A DNA stretch of 10,908 nt from Candidatus Nanoarchaeia archaeon (GCA_028711925.1 JAQTRH010000031.1:1-10908), one strand, 5' to 3'. Shown: positions 1 to 5,799, counted from the stretch's first letter. Translations and numbers: made by a program. The notes: generated by a model from the letters alone, not told the origin.

Positions 1-401
1 GCCTTAATTGAGCCGGTATGCTTAGACCTGTGCACATGCGCAAAAGAAGGCGTTACAACAATATAGTCTTCTCCAAAGCCTGCTATATCACCATCAATAG
101 CATCGCATGTTTTCTTGAGCTTGTTGATAGCCCTCTTAAGGTCAACCAAATCCTTGTCTTTTAAAGGCCTTATATTAATTAACGCAATTGTATAGCCCTC
201 TCTAAGGCAGTCAAGAATCTCTTTTATGTCTGAAAAATCCTGAATAACAAAGGGCCTCACAATAATATTGGATTTTGATTCTCCTCCCTCTGTATCAAGC
301 TCAAGGTATTCCTTTTCTCCCTCTGATAATAAGTCTGCGTCTGTCTTTGAGCCAAATGTTTTCTTAAATCCTGATGTGATATCCGAAAGAATCTTCCTCA
401 T
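1..401 (-). CDS. sepF: Archaeal cell division protein SepF (C-terminus cut by window edge)
   Basis: SepF anchors FtsZ to the membrane at the division site. Translating the minus strand from the ATG at 401-399 gives 133 codons without a stop up to base 1. The N-terminus (MRKILSDITSGFKKTFG) is a short amphipathic, basic segment like the membrane-targeting helix of SepF. Residues about 46-123 form the SepF core: I-V-R-P-F, then Q-D-F-S-D-I, the strand T-I-A-L-I-N-I-R-P-L, the helix K-D-L-V-D-L-K-R-A-I, and G-D-I-A-G-F-G followed by I-V-V-T-P. Archaeal SepF proteins are usually about 130-150 aa, so only the last few residues should be missing. The start is supported by a strong AGGAGGG seven bases upstream. 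It is divergent from lgt. Family assignment comes from my reading of the motifs and I consider it secure. Confidence 0.93.
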   Translation of the reverse strand, partial: MRKILSDITSGFKKTFGSKTDADLLSEGEKEYLELDTEGGESKSNIIVRPFVIQDFSDIKEILDCLREGYTIALINIRPLKDKDLVDLKRAINKLKKTCDAIDGDIAGFGEDYIVVTPSFAHVHRSKHTGSIK

Positions 402-408
402 TTTTTAA

Positions 409-415
409 CCCTCCT
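409..415 (-). promoter_or_regulatory. Shine-Dalgarno site of sepF
   Basis: The minus strand reads AGGAGGG followed by TTAAAAA and the ATG at 401-399. This is the strongest ribosome binding site in the window, and it fixes the start of sepF. Confidence 0.85.
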
Positions 416-449
416 TTTATAAAAATTATAAAAAATGTTGGTTAACAGG

Positions 450-467
450 TATTTAAATGTTTCTATT
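450..467 (-). promoter_or_regulatory. BRE/TATA promoter of sepF
   Basis: The minus strand reads AATAGAAAC (BRE-like) followed by ATTTAAAT (TATA). The TATA centre is near 455, which predicts a transcription start near 429 and a leader of about 27 nt that contains the AGGAGGG site. ATTTAAAT is a palindrome, so on its own it could be read either way. The BRE-like AGAAAC on the minus-strand side matches the other promoters here and sets the direction. Confidence 0.7.
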
Positions 468-500
468 GCACAAAATTACACAAAGCCGCAATGCATAAAA

Positions 501-518
501 TTAGAAAGTTTTTTAAAA
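501..518 (+). promoter_or_regulatory. BRE/TATA promoter of the lgt-tpiA operon
   Basis: TTAGAAAG (BRE-like) is followed by TTTTTTAAAA (TATA). The sequence is nearly the same as the promoter in front of rpl10e at 3931-3948. The TATA centre lies about 24-27 nt from the tandem ATG codons at 537 and 540, so the transcript should start at or very near the start codon. Confidence 0.7.
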
Positions 519-536
519 AAACAGCCTAAACAAACA

Positions 537-1283
537 ATGATGATACCTTATACTCCTCATCCTGTTCTTTTTGAAATTGGCTTTATTAAGATTTACAGCT
601 GGGGGTTCATGGCTGCAATAGCCTTTTTAGTTGGAATGTTTTTTGCAGCAAAAGAGGCAGAAAGAAAAAACATCAATAAAAATAAAATATACGACATTTT
701 TACATACATAATAATCGGGGCAATCATTGGCTCAAGAATTGGCCATATAATATTCAACCCAGGCACAATACAAAGCTTTCTCGATCTCTTTAGAATATGG
801 GAGGGAGGAATGTCTTTTCAGGGCGGATTTATAGGCGCGATTTTATTCTCATTTATTTACATAAGAAAAAACAAGATGAATTTCTGGAAGGTTGCTGACA
901 CAATAACGCCATCAATACCCATTGCACAGGCAATCGGAAGAATAGGGTGTTTTCTTCGCGGATGCTGCTACGGAATTCCAACTTCACTCCCATGGGGAAT
1001 CCAATATCTCGGTGAAGTAAGGCATCCAACCCAGATTTACTCAAGCATATTTCTTTTGGGAATATTTTTCTTTCTCTCAAAACAAAAATACAAAAAAAGC
1101 TTTAATGGCTCTTTGTTTTTAACCTATATTGCAATATACAGCATATTTAGGTTTTTCATTGAATTCATAAGGGCTGACCCAAAAATCTTATTAAACCTAA
1201 CAGCCGCACAAATAACAAGCGTAATACTTTTATTTGTATCAATTATTTTATTCTTTAAATTTAAAAAAGGTGATAAGAAATGA
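537..1283 (+). CDS. lgt: Prolipoprotein diacylglyceryl transferase (Lgt), bacterial type
   Basis: Lgt transfers a diacylglyceryl group from a phospholipid to the lipobox Cys of secreted prolipoproteins, in the cytoplasmic membrane. The 248-aa product is a multi-pass membrane protein. Visible family motifs are GGMSFQGG (residues 90-97), GRIGCFLRGCCYG (134-146, with the key Arg at 135), RHPTQIY (162-168) and FRFFIEFIR (204-212, with Arg205 and Glu209). Compared with E. coli Lgt, as I recall its numbering, His103 of MSFHGG is Gln95 and Asn146 of GRxGN is Cys138. The GC-F-x-x-G-CC variant is known from other Lgt subfamilies. The frame is open upstream to an ATG at 435, but I reject that start. 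The sepF and lgt promoters lie inside that extension, the extra 34 residues do not look like Lgt, and the tandem ATG at 537/540 sits at the expected leaderless distance. Its stop overlaps tpiA (ATGA, 1280-1283). Confidence 0.93.
   Translation: MMIPYTPHPVLFEIGFIKIYSWGFMAAIAFLVGMFFAAKEAERKNINKNKIYDIFTYIIIGAIIGSRIGHIIFNPGTIQSFLDLFRIWEGGMSFQGGFIGAILFSFIYIRKNKMNFWKVADTITPSIPIAQAIGRIGCFLRGCCYGIPTSLPWGIQYLGEVRHPTQIYSSIFLLGIFFFLSKQKYKKSFNGSLFLTYIAIYSIFRFFIEFIRADPKILLNLTAAQITSVILLFVSIILFFKFKKGDKK
1269..1274 (+). promoter_or_regulatory. Shine-Dalgarno site of tpiA
   Basis: GGTGAT lies five bases before the ATG at 1280. It fits the archaeal 16S rRNA 3' end and lies within the last codons of lgt. Confidence 0.7.
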
Positions 1284-1954
1284 AAACCCCAATAATAATT
1301 GTGAACTTCAAGACATATAATGAGTCAACAGGAGAAAACTCATTGAATCTTGCAAAGATATGCGACAAACTATCAAAACAAACACAAGCAAGTATTGCTG
1401 TTGCTGTGCAAACTGCAGAAATAAATAAAATTTCAGAAAGTATTTCAATTCCAGTTTTAAGCCAGCACATTGATCCAATAACGCCGGGAAGAAACACCGG
1501 GTTTATTCTTCCTGAATCAGTTAAACAAGCAGGTGCAAAGGCAACAATAATTAACCATTCAGAGCACAGGCTTGATTTCGAAACACTAAAGCAATCAATA
1601 GAAAAAGCAAAACAAATAAATCTCAAGGTTGTTGCATGCGCAAAAGATGCTGATGACGCGAAAAAAATAGCTTCATTAAATCCTGATTTCATTGCAGTTG
1701 AGCCGCCTGAATTAATAGGAGGAGATATTTCTGTATCAACAGCAAAGCCAGAGGTTATAGAGGACTCTGTTAAGGCAATAAAATCAGTAAACCCTGATAT
1801 AAAAGTACTGTGCGGAGCTGGTGTGAAAAACTCAGATGATGTGAGAAAAGCAATAGAATTAGGCTCACAGGGAATACTTGTTGCATCTGGAATAGTAAAG
1901 GCAGAAAACCAAGAGCAGGCAATAAAAGACTTAATCAATGGATTAATCAGTTAA
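1280..1954 (+). CDS. tpiA: Triosephosphate isomerase, archaeal type
   Basis: This enzyme interconverts dihydroxyacetone phosphate and glyceraldehyde 3-phosphate in glycolysis and gluconeogenesis, in the cytoplasm. At 224 aa it has the short archaeal length; bacterial and eukaryotic enzymes are about 250 aa. The catalytic set is complete: Asn9 and Lys11 in VNFKTY, His93 in NHSEHR, and the catalytic Glu141 in AVEPPELIGG, which also starts the flexible loop. The phosphate-binding segments CGAGV and GILVASGIV are present near the C-terminus. The start is fixed by GGTGAT upstream, and the ATGA overlap with the lgt stop shows translational coupling. Pairing with lgt may reflect shared expression rather than shared function. 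Its 3' end overlaps the opposing gene by 8 nt (1947-1954). Confidence 0.97.
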   Translation: MKTPIIIVNFKTYNESTGENSLNLAKICDKLSKQTQASIAVAVQTAEINKISESISIPVLSQHIDPITPGRNTGFILPESVKQAGAKATIINHSEHRLDFETLKQSIEKAKQINLKVVACAKDADDAKKIASLNPDFIAVEPPELIGGDISVSTAKPEVIEDSVKAIKSVNPDIKVLCGAGVKNSDDVRKAIELGSQGILVASGIVKAENQEQAIKDLINGLIS

Positions 1955-2510
1955 CAACAACATATATCTTTTTTATCTTGCCATATTTTATATTTTGGTC
2001 TGGGTCCTTATAATCATCTATATCGCAATATGATACATCCCTGCAAACAAAAACGTTAATCACATAAGTTCCTTTCTCTGCCCCTCCTGGAACACCTATG
2101 GCAATTCCAATCTGTTTGTGTTCGTTTGCGTTTAAGTTAACATTGCCATCGTTGCTTATCATAAATTCAAGATCAGTTTTGGGGAATTCATCTTCGCTTT
2201 TATCCTGCTCTAAGCCTATGTAAAAATTCTTGTTTTCAGTATATGTATTGCGGATGCCTAATGTAAAAAAGCCGACCTTGTTTCTTCTTATTTCTTTTTT
2301 GTTTGTTCCAATGCAAAGCATTTCAGAAGAATCGCAAAGAATATTTTCTATGTGGTGATTAAAATCTTCTTCAGTAATATCTCTTATTTTATCTACCTCT
2401 ATCATCATATTTCTTAAAAAAACTATTCCAAATCCAAATATGACTATGGATAATATCAAAATAACTATGAAGTTTATCGAAAGTTCTATTCCTTTTCTGC
2501 TTTTTATCAT
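1947..2510 (-). CDS. Pilin-like N-anchored surface protein B
   Basis: I do not recognise a named family. The 187-aa protein starts with a short basic segment, K-S-R-K-G-I-E-L-S-I-N, then one long hydrophobic helix (about residues 11-34). This resembles archaeal type IV pilin-like or class III signal peptides, in which a prepilin peptidase cuts after (K/R)-G. The rest is hydrophilic and probably a beta-rich extracytoplasmic domain, with Cys58, Cys65, Cys154 and Cys161 that could form disulfides. It is a paralogue of the protein at 3332-3853: both have the N-terminal S-I-N-x-I-V-I-L-I-L helix, an N-K...G-I-R-N motif after about 75-90 residues, and a terminal Y/F-V-V/T-V strand. It is the last gene of a three-gene operon, one base after the lipoprotein gene. 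Surface location is inferred. Confidence 0.82.
   Translation of the reverse strand: MIKSRKGIELSINFIVILILSIVIFGFGIVFLRNMMIEVDKIRDITEEDFNHHIENILCDSSEMLCIGTNKKEIRRNKVGFFTLGIRNTYTENKNFYIGLEQDKSEDEFPKTDLEFMISNDGNVNLNANEHKQIGIAIGVPGGAEKGTYVINVFVCRDVSYCDIDDYKDPDQNIKYGKIKKIYVVVN
1969..1974 (+). terminator. Candidate oligo-T terminator of lgt-tpiA
   Basis: A run of six T starts 14 bases past the tpiA stop, followed by ATCTTG and further T-rich sequence at 1985-1996. Archaeal termination commonly uses oligo-T tracts. The tract lies inside the opposing gene, where it encodes Lys codons near the C-terminus (G-K-I-K-K-I). Confidence 0.45.
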
Positions 2511-2511
2511 T

Positions 2512-3321
2512 TTAATCAGGGTTCACAAAAAATAATTTTGAGCCGTAAGATTTTGTATATGAGTCTCTTACAACCTTTTCCTCATAAATCGGTGTTCCGT
2601 CGCTATTCCTTCCAATTCTTTGATTTATTTTGTACATGTAATCAATAACCAAACTTACTCTTTTTTCTTCCTCAATCTCCTTCATTCCAAAAGTTATAGG
2701 GATTCTTATTTTTGATGAACTGCCAATATAGCCTAAGGTGCCATCAGCACTTGTCTCACCTATCAAGAGCTCTCCTTCAATAATCTTAACATTTGTTATA
2801 GATACAGGAAGAATTAAATCGTTTTCTGTATCTTTGAGTTTTATCTCAGCGTAAAAGCTGGATTCATCGATATTGAATGGGTAGTCATAGGATGACTTAA
2901 TTTCTATTGTAAAATAGCTTAGCTGCTTATCCTCAGAGAGAGAAACCTGATTTATCAAAGAATCATCTATCATAAGTTCACATTCATTTCCTTCACTGCA
3001 TCCATATTCAAGATATTGGGATTCATAAGTCCTGGAGCCTATCTGAACCTCTCCTTTTCCCTCGCATTTTCCGCAATCTGTAGTACATGTGCATTTATTC
3101 TCTCCTGCGCCTTCCTCGCATCTTTTGTTTCCGCAGCAGTTGCTTATAGAGTTTATCTCGCATACATTATCAGCGCATTCAATATCAAGGCAGTTTGAAG
3201 AATATCCGCTGTAAAGCTCTCTTGCCTTTGAACTGCAATCAGAACTAACCTCGCATTCCTTGCATCCGCTCACTAAAAACAGCAAGCAAACCAAAAACAA
3301 AAAAAAATAATTAAATTTCAT
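2512..3321 (-). CDS. Cys-rich secreted lipoprotein
   Basis: No named family recognised. The 269-aa product has a classic lipoprotein signal: MKFNYFFLF, a hydrophobic stretch, then the lipobox L-V-S-G-C with Cys20 as the probable lipidated residue. Residues 20-114 hold 15 Cys, including C-C-G-N-K-R-C (62-68), C-x-C-x-x-x-C-x-x-C (77-86) and a C-x5-C pair at 108/114. This resembles the short disulfide-rich 'CGN-x-x-CE...C...DCG' modules common in predicted secreted proteins of DPANN archaea (from memory). Residues about 125-269 have no Cys and look like beta-sandwich strands (Y-F-T-I-E-I, S-F-Y-A-E-I-K-L, V-S-L-V-I-D-Y). The start has GAGGA four bases upstream. It lies 10 bases after one pilin-like gene and 1 base before the other, so the three are probably co-transcribed. 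Lgt encoded at 537-1283 is the obvious modifying enzyme. Confidence 0.87.
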   Translation of the reverse strand: MKFNYFFLFLVCLLFLVSGCKECEVSSDCSSKARELYSGYSSNCLDIECADNVCEINSISNCCGNKRCEEGAGENKCTCTTDCGKCEGKGEVQIGSRTYESQYLEYGCSEGNECELMIDDSLINQVSLSEDKQLSYFTIEIKSSYDYPFNIDESSFYAEIKLKDTENDLILPVSITNVKIIEGELLIGETSADGTLGYIGSSSKIRIPITFGMKEIEEEKRVSLVIDYMYKINQRIGRNSDGTPIYEEKVVRDSYTKSYGSKLFFVNPD

Positions 3322-3331
3322 AATTCCTCAA

Positions 3332-3853
3332 CTATGTTACAGTTACATAAAATACCTTTGATGCATATGGCTCTGTACCTGGAGCTATTACTAATTCACA
3401 CATATATGTTGTTGAAACAGCATTTGGGTCTGGTCTTATATCCACAGGAAAGACTTCTATCCCATCTTTTGGAATAAAAGTTGTTTTGGAAAAGGTATTA
3501 AAATGTATAAGTGTTGGATCTGCATCTTCAATCATTGAACTTTCGCAACCAACTTCTACATCAAAATCAGAATCGAAGGCGAGTTCATTTCTAATTCCAT
3601 AGTAAAGTGTTTTTTTCTTGTTCTTTGCAACATCTATTTGATTATTTTGAAAAGCTAATCTTTCATTACTGTCTCTCACTCTTTCTATCATATCATTCCT
3701 TATATCATCACTTACGCTGCTAAGCTGTTCCATTGCACCGCCCATGATGTTTCTTATGAAAGTTAAACCAAGGCCAAGCACAGTCACAGCAAGAATCAGG
3801 ATGACTATAGCATTAATAGAAATCTCAAGGCCTCCTCTTTTGTTTAAGCTCAT
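3332..3853 (-). CDS. Pilin-like N-anchored surface protein A
   Basis: This is the first gene of the three-gene minus-strand operon. The 173-aa product begins M-S-L-N-K-R-G-G-L-E-I-S-I-N, followed by a hydrophobic helix to about residue 37 (A-I-V-I-L-I-L-A-V-T-V-L-G-L-G). This matches a type IV pilin-like or class III signal organisation: a basic K-R-G processing site, then a helix with a nearby Glu. An amphipathic helical stretch follows (about 40-70), then a probable beta domain with G-I-R-N (about 86-89) and a terminal V-F-Y-V-T-V strand. Cys103 and Cys151 could form a disulfide. It is a paralogue of the gene at 1947-2510. The start is supported by a GAGGTGAT site. A plain N-terminal membrane anchor, not processed as a pilin, is the main alternative. 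Confidence 0.84.
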   Translation of the reverse strand: MSLNKRGGLEISINAIVILILAVTVLGLGLTFIRNIMGGAMEQLSSVSDDIRNDMIERVRDSNERLAFQNNQIDVAKNKKKTLYYGIRNELAFDSDFDVEVGCESSMIEDADPTLIHFNTFSKTTFIPKDGIEVFPVDIRPDPNAVSTTYMCELVIAPGTEPYASKVFYVTVT

Positions 3854-3858
3854 TTAAT

Positions 3859-3866
3859 ATCACCTC
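3859..3866 (-). promoter_or_regulatory. Shine-Dalgarno site of the pilin-like operon
   Basis: GAGGTGAT on the minus strand lies five bases before the ATG at 3853-3851. It is an 8-base match to the archaeal SD consensus and fixes the start of the first gene. Confidence 0.8.
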
Positions 3867-3896
3867 TTTTGAATTATGTATACTAATATAGTAATT

Positions 3897-3915
3897 ATTT
3901 ATAAAACTTTCTATT
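3897..3915 (-). promoter_or_regulatory. BRE/TATA promoter of the pilin-like operon
   Basis: The minus strand reads AATAGAAAG (BRE-like) then TTTTATAAAT (TATA, centre near 3901). This predicts transcription starting near 3875, with a leader of about 21 nt carrying the GAGGTGAT site. It is back-to-back with the rpl10e promoter at 3931-3948, so TBP/TFB binding to the two could interact. Confidence 0.7.
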
Positions 3916-3930
3916 AAAGCATTATTTCTT

Positions 3931-3948
3931 TTAGAAAGCTTTTTAAAT
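3931..3948 (+). promoter_or_regulatory. BRE/TATA promoter of rpl10e
   Basis: TTAGAAAG followed by CTTTTTAAAT. The TATA centre is about 27 nt before the ATG at 3971 and no Shine-Dalgarno site lies between, which predicts a leaderless transcript. It is almost identical to the lgt promoter at 501-518. Confidence 0.75.
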
Positions 3949-3970
3949 TATCCTCTTTTCCCAAAAAAGC

Positions 3971-4507
3971 ATGGCAAGAATAAGAAAATTTTCAGCTTAC
4001 AGAAAAGTTGAAAGACCCTACACAAGGGTTTCAAAATTCAGGAATAAGTCTTTTATCAGGGCAAGCCCTAACCTCAAGATAGTTCGCTTTGAGATGGGAG
4101 ACCCAAGAAAAGAATTCAGTCATACAGTAGAGCTTATCTCAAAAACTAACTTGCAGATAAGGCATGATGCAATTGAATCGGCAAGGCAGAGTGCAAACAG
4201 GGTTCTTGAAAAAGAGCTTGGAAAAACAGGATACTTTATGAAGATAATGATTTACCCTTTCCATATCCTGAGAGAGAATCCATTGGCAAGCGGTGCTGGT
4301 GCGGATAGGATGTCCACAGGAATGAAGATGTCATTCGGAAAAGCTATTGGTGCAGCTGCCCAGTTAAAAAAAGGGCAGAAAGTATGCATAACAAGAGTAA
4401 ATAAAAATGGCATTGAAGTTGCAAAAAAAGCATTAGGCAAGGCCTCAAAAAAGCTTCCAAATTCTTATGCGCTTGTTGTAAAAGAAAACAAGCCGGTTTC
4501 CAGATAA
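3971..4507 (+). CDS. rpl10e: 50S ribosomal protein L10e (uL16)
   Basis: L10e is the archaeal/eukaryotic form of uL16. It binds 23S rRNA near the A-site and peptidyl transferase centre in the large subunit. The 178-aa protein is full length for the family. Recognisable parts are the basic N-terminus R-K-F-S-A-Y-R-K-V-E-R-P-Y-T-R, the segment H-D-A-I-E-S-A-R-Q-S-A-N-R, the P-F-H-I-L-R-E-N region, and the conserved loop G-A-G-A-D-R-M-S-T-G-M-K-x-S-F-G-K (about 110-126). The ATG at 3971 is the only sensible start and sits at leaderless distance from the promoter. The gene is alone in its transcription unit: the minus-strand operon diverges on the left, and mscS has its own promoter on the right. 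Confidence 0.98.
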   Translation: MARIRKFSAYRKVERPYTRVSKFRNKSFIRASPNLKIVRFEMGDPRKEFSHTVELISKTNLQIRHDAIESARQSANRVLEKELGKTGYFMKIMIYPFHILRENPLASGAGADRMSTGMKMSFGKAIGAAAQLKKGQKVCITRVNKNGIEVAKKALGKASKKLPNSYALVVKENKPVSR

Positions 4508-4510
4508 AGA

Positions 4511-4525
4511 CGAAACCTATAAATA
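4511..4525 (+). promoter_or_regulatory. BRE/TATA promoter of the MscS-family gene
   Basis: CGAAACC (BRE-like) is followed by TATAAATA. The TATA centre is about 26-27 nt before the ATG at 4548, and no Shine-Dalgarno site is visible between them, so the mRNA is probably leaderless. Confidence 0.7.
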
Positions 4526-4534
4526 TCAATAAGA

Positions 4535-4546
4535 TTTTTTAATTTT
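4535..4546 (+). terminator. Candidate oligo-T terminator of rpl10e
   Basis: TTTTTTAATTTT starts about 27 bases after the rpl10e stop. It could end the rpl10e transcript just before the predicted start of the next one. It also lies between the mscS TATA box and its ATG, so the T-richness may instead be promoter spacer. Confidence 0.35.
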
Positions 4547-4547
4547 A

Positions 4548-5576
4548 ATGGACCTAACCCAATTGTTGAGCAATCCTTATGTAAAGGCATTAATAATATT
4601 TGCAATATTTGTTGTAATAGCAAAATTAGTTGGATTTATAGTCAAAAAAATTCTTGGAAAATTTGTCAAAAAAACAAAAACAAAATTTGACGATGTCCTT
4701 CTTGAAAGGGCAGACCCAGCAATAACTTTTACAATAATCCTTCTTGCAGCAAGGCATGTTATTAATAAGCTGGATATAATGAATCTTCTAATATCAAGGA
4801 TAATAGACTCTTTCATAGCGCTTATCATAACCTACTTTGCCATAATACTTTTTGATGCGATAATTAATGTATGGGCGAGACACTGGGCAAAAAAATCGCA
4901 GTCAAGCGTAGACACAATAATTCCTTTAATACACCAGTTTTCAAAAATGATGATTCTTTTAATAGGAATATTTATTATATTAAGTGAAGTGTGGGAAAAG
5001 GATTTAACTGGATTTTTTGCAGGCCTGGGAGTTGCAGGAATAATAATAGGCCTTGCATTAAAAGACAGCTTTTCCAACATCTTTGGAGGAATATCGATTA
5101 TACTTGATAAGAATTACAAAGTGGGAGACAGAATAAAGGTTGAGTCAGGAGATACAGGCATTGTCTATGATATAAGCTTAAGAAGCACCAGGATAAAAAA
5201 CTGGGATAATGAAATAATTATAATTCCAAACGGCAAGATGGCCAATTCAAAAATACATAATTATGTGCAGCCGGATGTTAAAGCAAGGAGTGTAATTGAA
5301 TTTGGGGTTGCTTACGGTTCTGATATAAACAAGGTTAAGGATGTTGTTCTTAATACAGTAAAAAAAATAGAAAATGTGCTTGAAGAGCCAGCTCCAAGCG
5401 TTATTTTTTCAAAGACAAATGATTTCTCCCTTGATTTCAAGGCAAGGTTCTGGGTGGATGATGTGTCAAAAAGGTTTAAAGCATCAGAGCAGGCAAGGTG
5501 CATGATTCATGAGAGCTTGTTAAAGGCAGGAATAAAGATTCCATTCCCAACAAGAACAATTTATATGAAAAAATAA
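4548..5576 (+). CDS. MscS-family small-conductance mechanosensitive channel
   Basis: Channels of this family open under membrane tension and release solutes during hypo-osmotic shock. The 342-aa protein has hydrophobic segments at about 13-35, 57-71, 84-107, 129-148 and 155-171. The pore-lining helix continues as G-F-F-A-G-L-G-V-A-G-I-I-I-G-L-A-L-K-D-S-F-S-N-I-F-G-G (about 155-181), the Gly/Ala-rich MscS TM3 signature. The following beta domain carries D-K-N-Y-K-V-G-D-R-I (187-196), G-D-T-G-I-V-Y-D-I (201-209), R-S-T-R-I (212-216), and I-I-P-N-G-K-M-A-N-S-K-I-x-N (225-238), as in the family. The C-terminal alpha/beta domain (about 245-340) is also complete. Transport of specific small solutes cannot be excluded for an archaeal member. 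Own promoter, no partner genes. Confidence 0.94.
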   Translation: MDLTQLLSNPYVKALIIFAIFVVIAKLVGFIVKKILGKFVKKTKTKFDDVLLERADPAITFTIILLAARHVINKLDIMNLLISRIIDSFIALIITYFAIILFDAIINVWARHWAKKSQSSVDTIIPLIHQFSKMMILLIGIFIILSEVWEKDLTGFFAGLGVAGIIIGLALKDSFSNIFGGISIILDKNYKVGDRIKVESGDTGIVYDISLRSTRIKNWDNEIIIIPNGKMANSKIHNYVQPDVKARSVIEFGVAYGSDINKVKDVVLNTVKKIENVLEEPAPSVIFSKTNDFSLDFKARFWVDDVSKRFKASEQARCMIHESLLKAGIKIPFPTRTIYMKK

Positions 5577-5584
5577 TCAATAAC

Positions 5585-5592
5585 TTTAAATA
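5585..5592 (+). promoter_or_regulatory. TATA box of the 5617 gene cluster
   Basis: TTTAAATA, centred about 28-29 nt before the ATG at 5617. The BRE-like part (ATAAC) is weaker than in the other promoters. The T-rich spacer at 5597-5616 has no Shine-Dalgarno site. It may drive the whole 5617-7975 cluster, and the T-rich spacer may also terminate mscS. Confidence 0.55.
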
Positions 5593-5616
5593 ATTGCTTT
5601 TCTATTATTTATATTT

Positions 5617-5799
5617 ATGGGGCTAAACTTCGACAAGTACCTGAATAACAAAAGAACCTACTTCAGGGTACATTTCGGTCCGGAAATAAATGATATTAGA
5701 AAAATCTACCAGGAAAAAGATTATTTTAATATACAACAAAGGCCAAAAGAATCAAGATTAATGGAAGAACTCAGCGACATAATAAACTATAGAGGGTGA
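5617..5799 (+). CDS. Small protein of unknown function (60 aa)
   Basis: I do not recognise this gene. The product is soluble, highly charged and aromatic: M-G-L-N-F-D-K-Y-L-N-N-K-R-T-Y-F-R-V-H-F-G-P, with Tyr/Phe/Arg-rich segments and a C-terminal helix (E-E-L-S-D-I-I-N-Y). No Cys, no signal peptide, no membrane segment. It is supported as a real gene by a TATA box at leaderless distance, by the stop placed inside the Shine-Dalgarno site of the next gene, and by the 4-base gap to that gene. It could be an accessory factor for the membrane protein that follows, but nothing in the sequence shows this. Confidence 0.68.
   Translation: MGLNFDKYLNNKRTYFRVHFGPEINDIRKIYQEKDYFNIQQRPKESRLMEELSDIINYRG

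Noticed and set aside
435..536. N-terminal extension of Lgt from ATG 435
   Set aside because: It contains two promoters and no Lgt-like sequence. The tandem ATG at 537/540 fits the promoter spacing.
1261..1938. 225-codon open frame on the minus strand opposite tpiA
   Set aside because: It is antisense to a gene with all catalytic residues intact. Its product is Ser/Phe/Ala-rich with no domain, and it has no Shine-Dalgarno site or promoter.
3016..3198. 60-codon plus-strand frame opposite the lipoprotein gene
   Set aside because: It lies opposite the Cys-rich region, whose codons give a hydrophobic antisense reading. There is no independent support.
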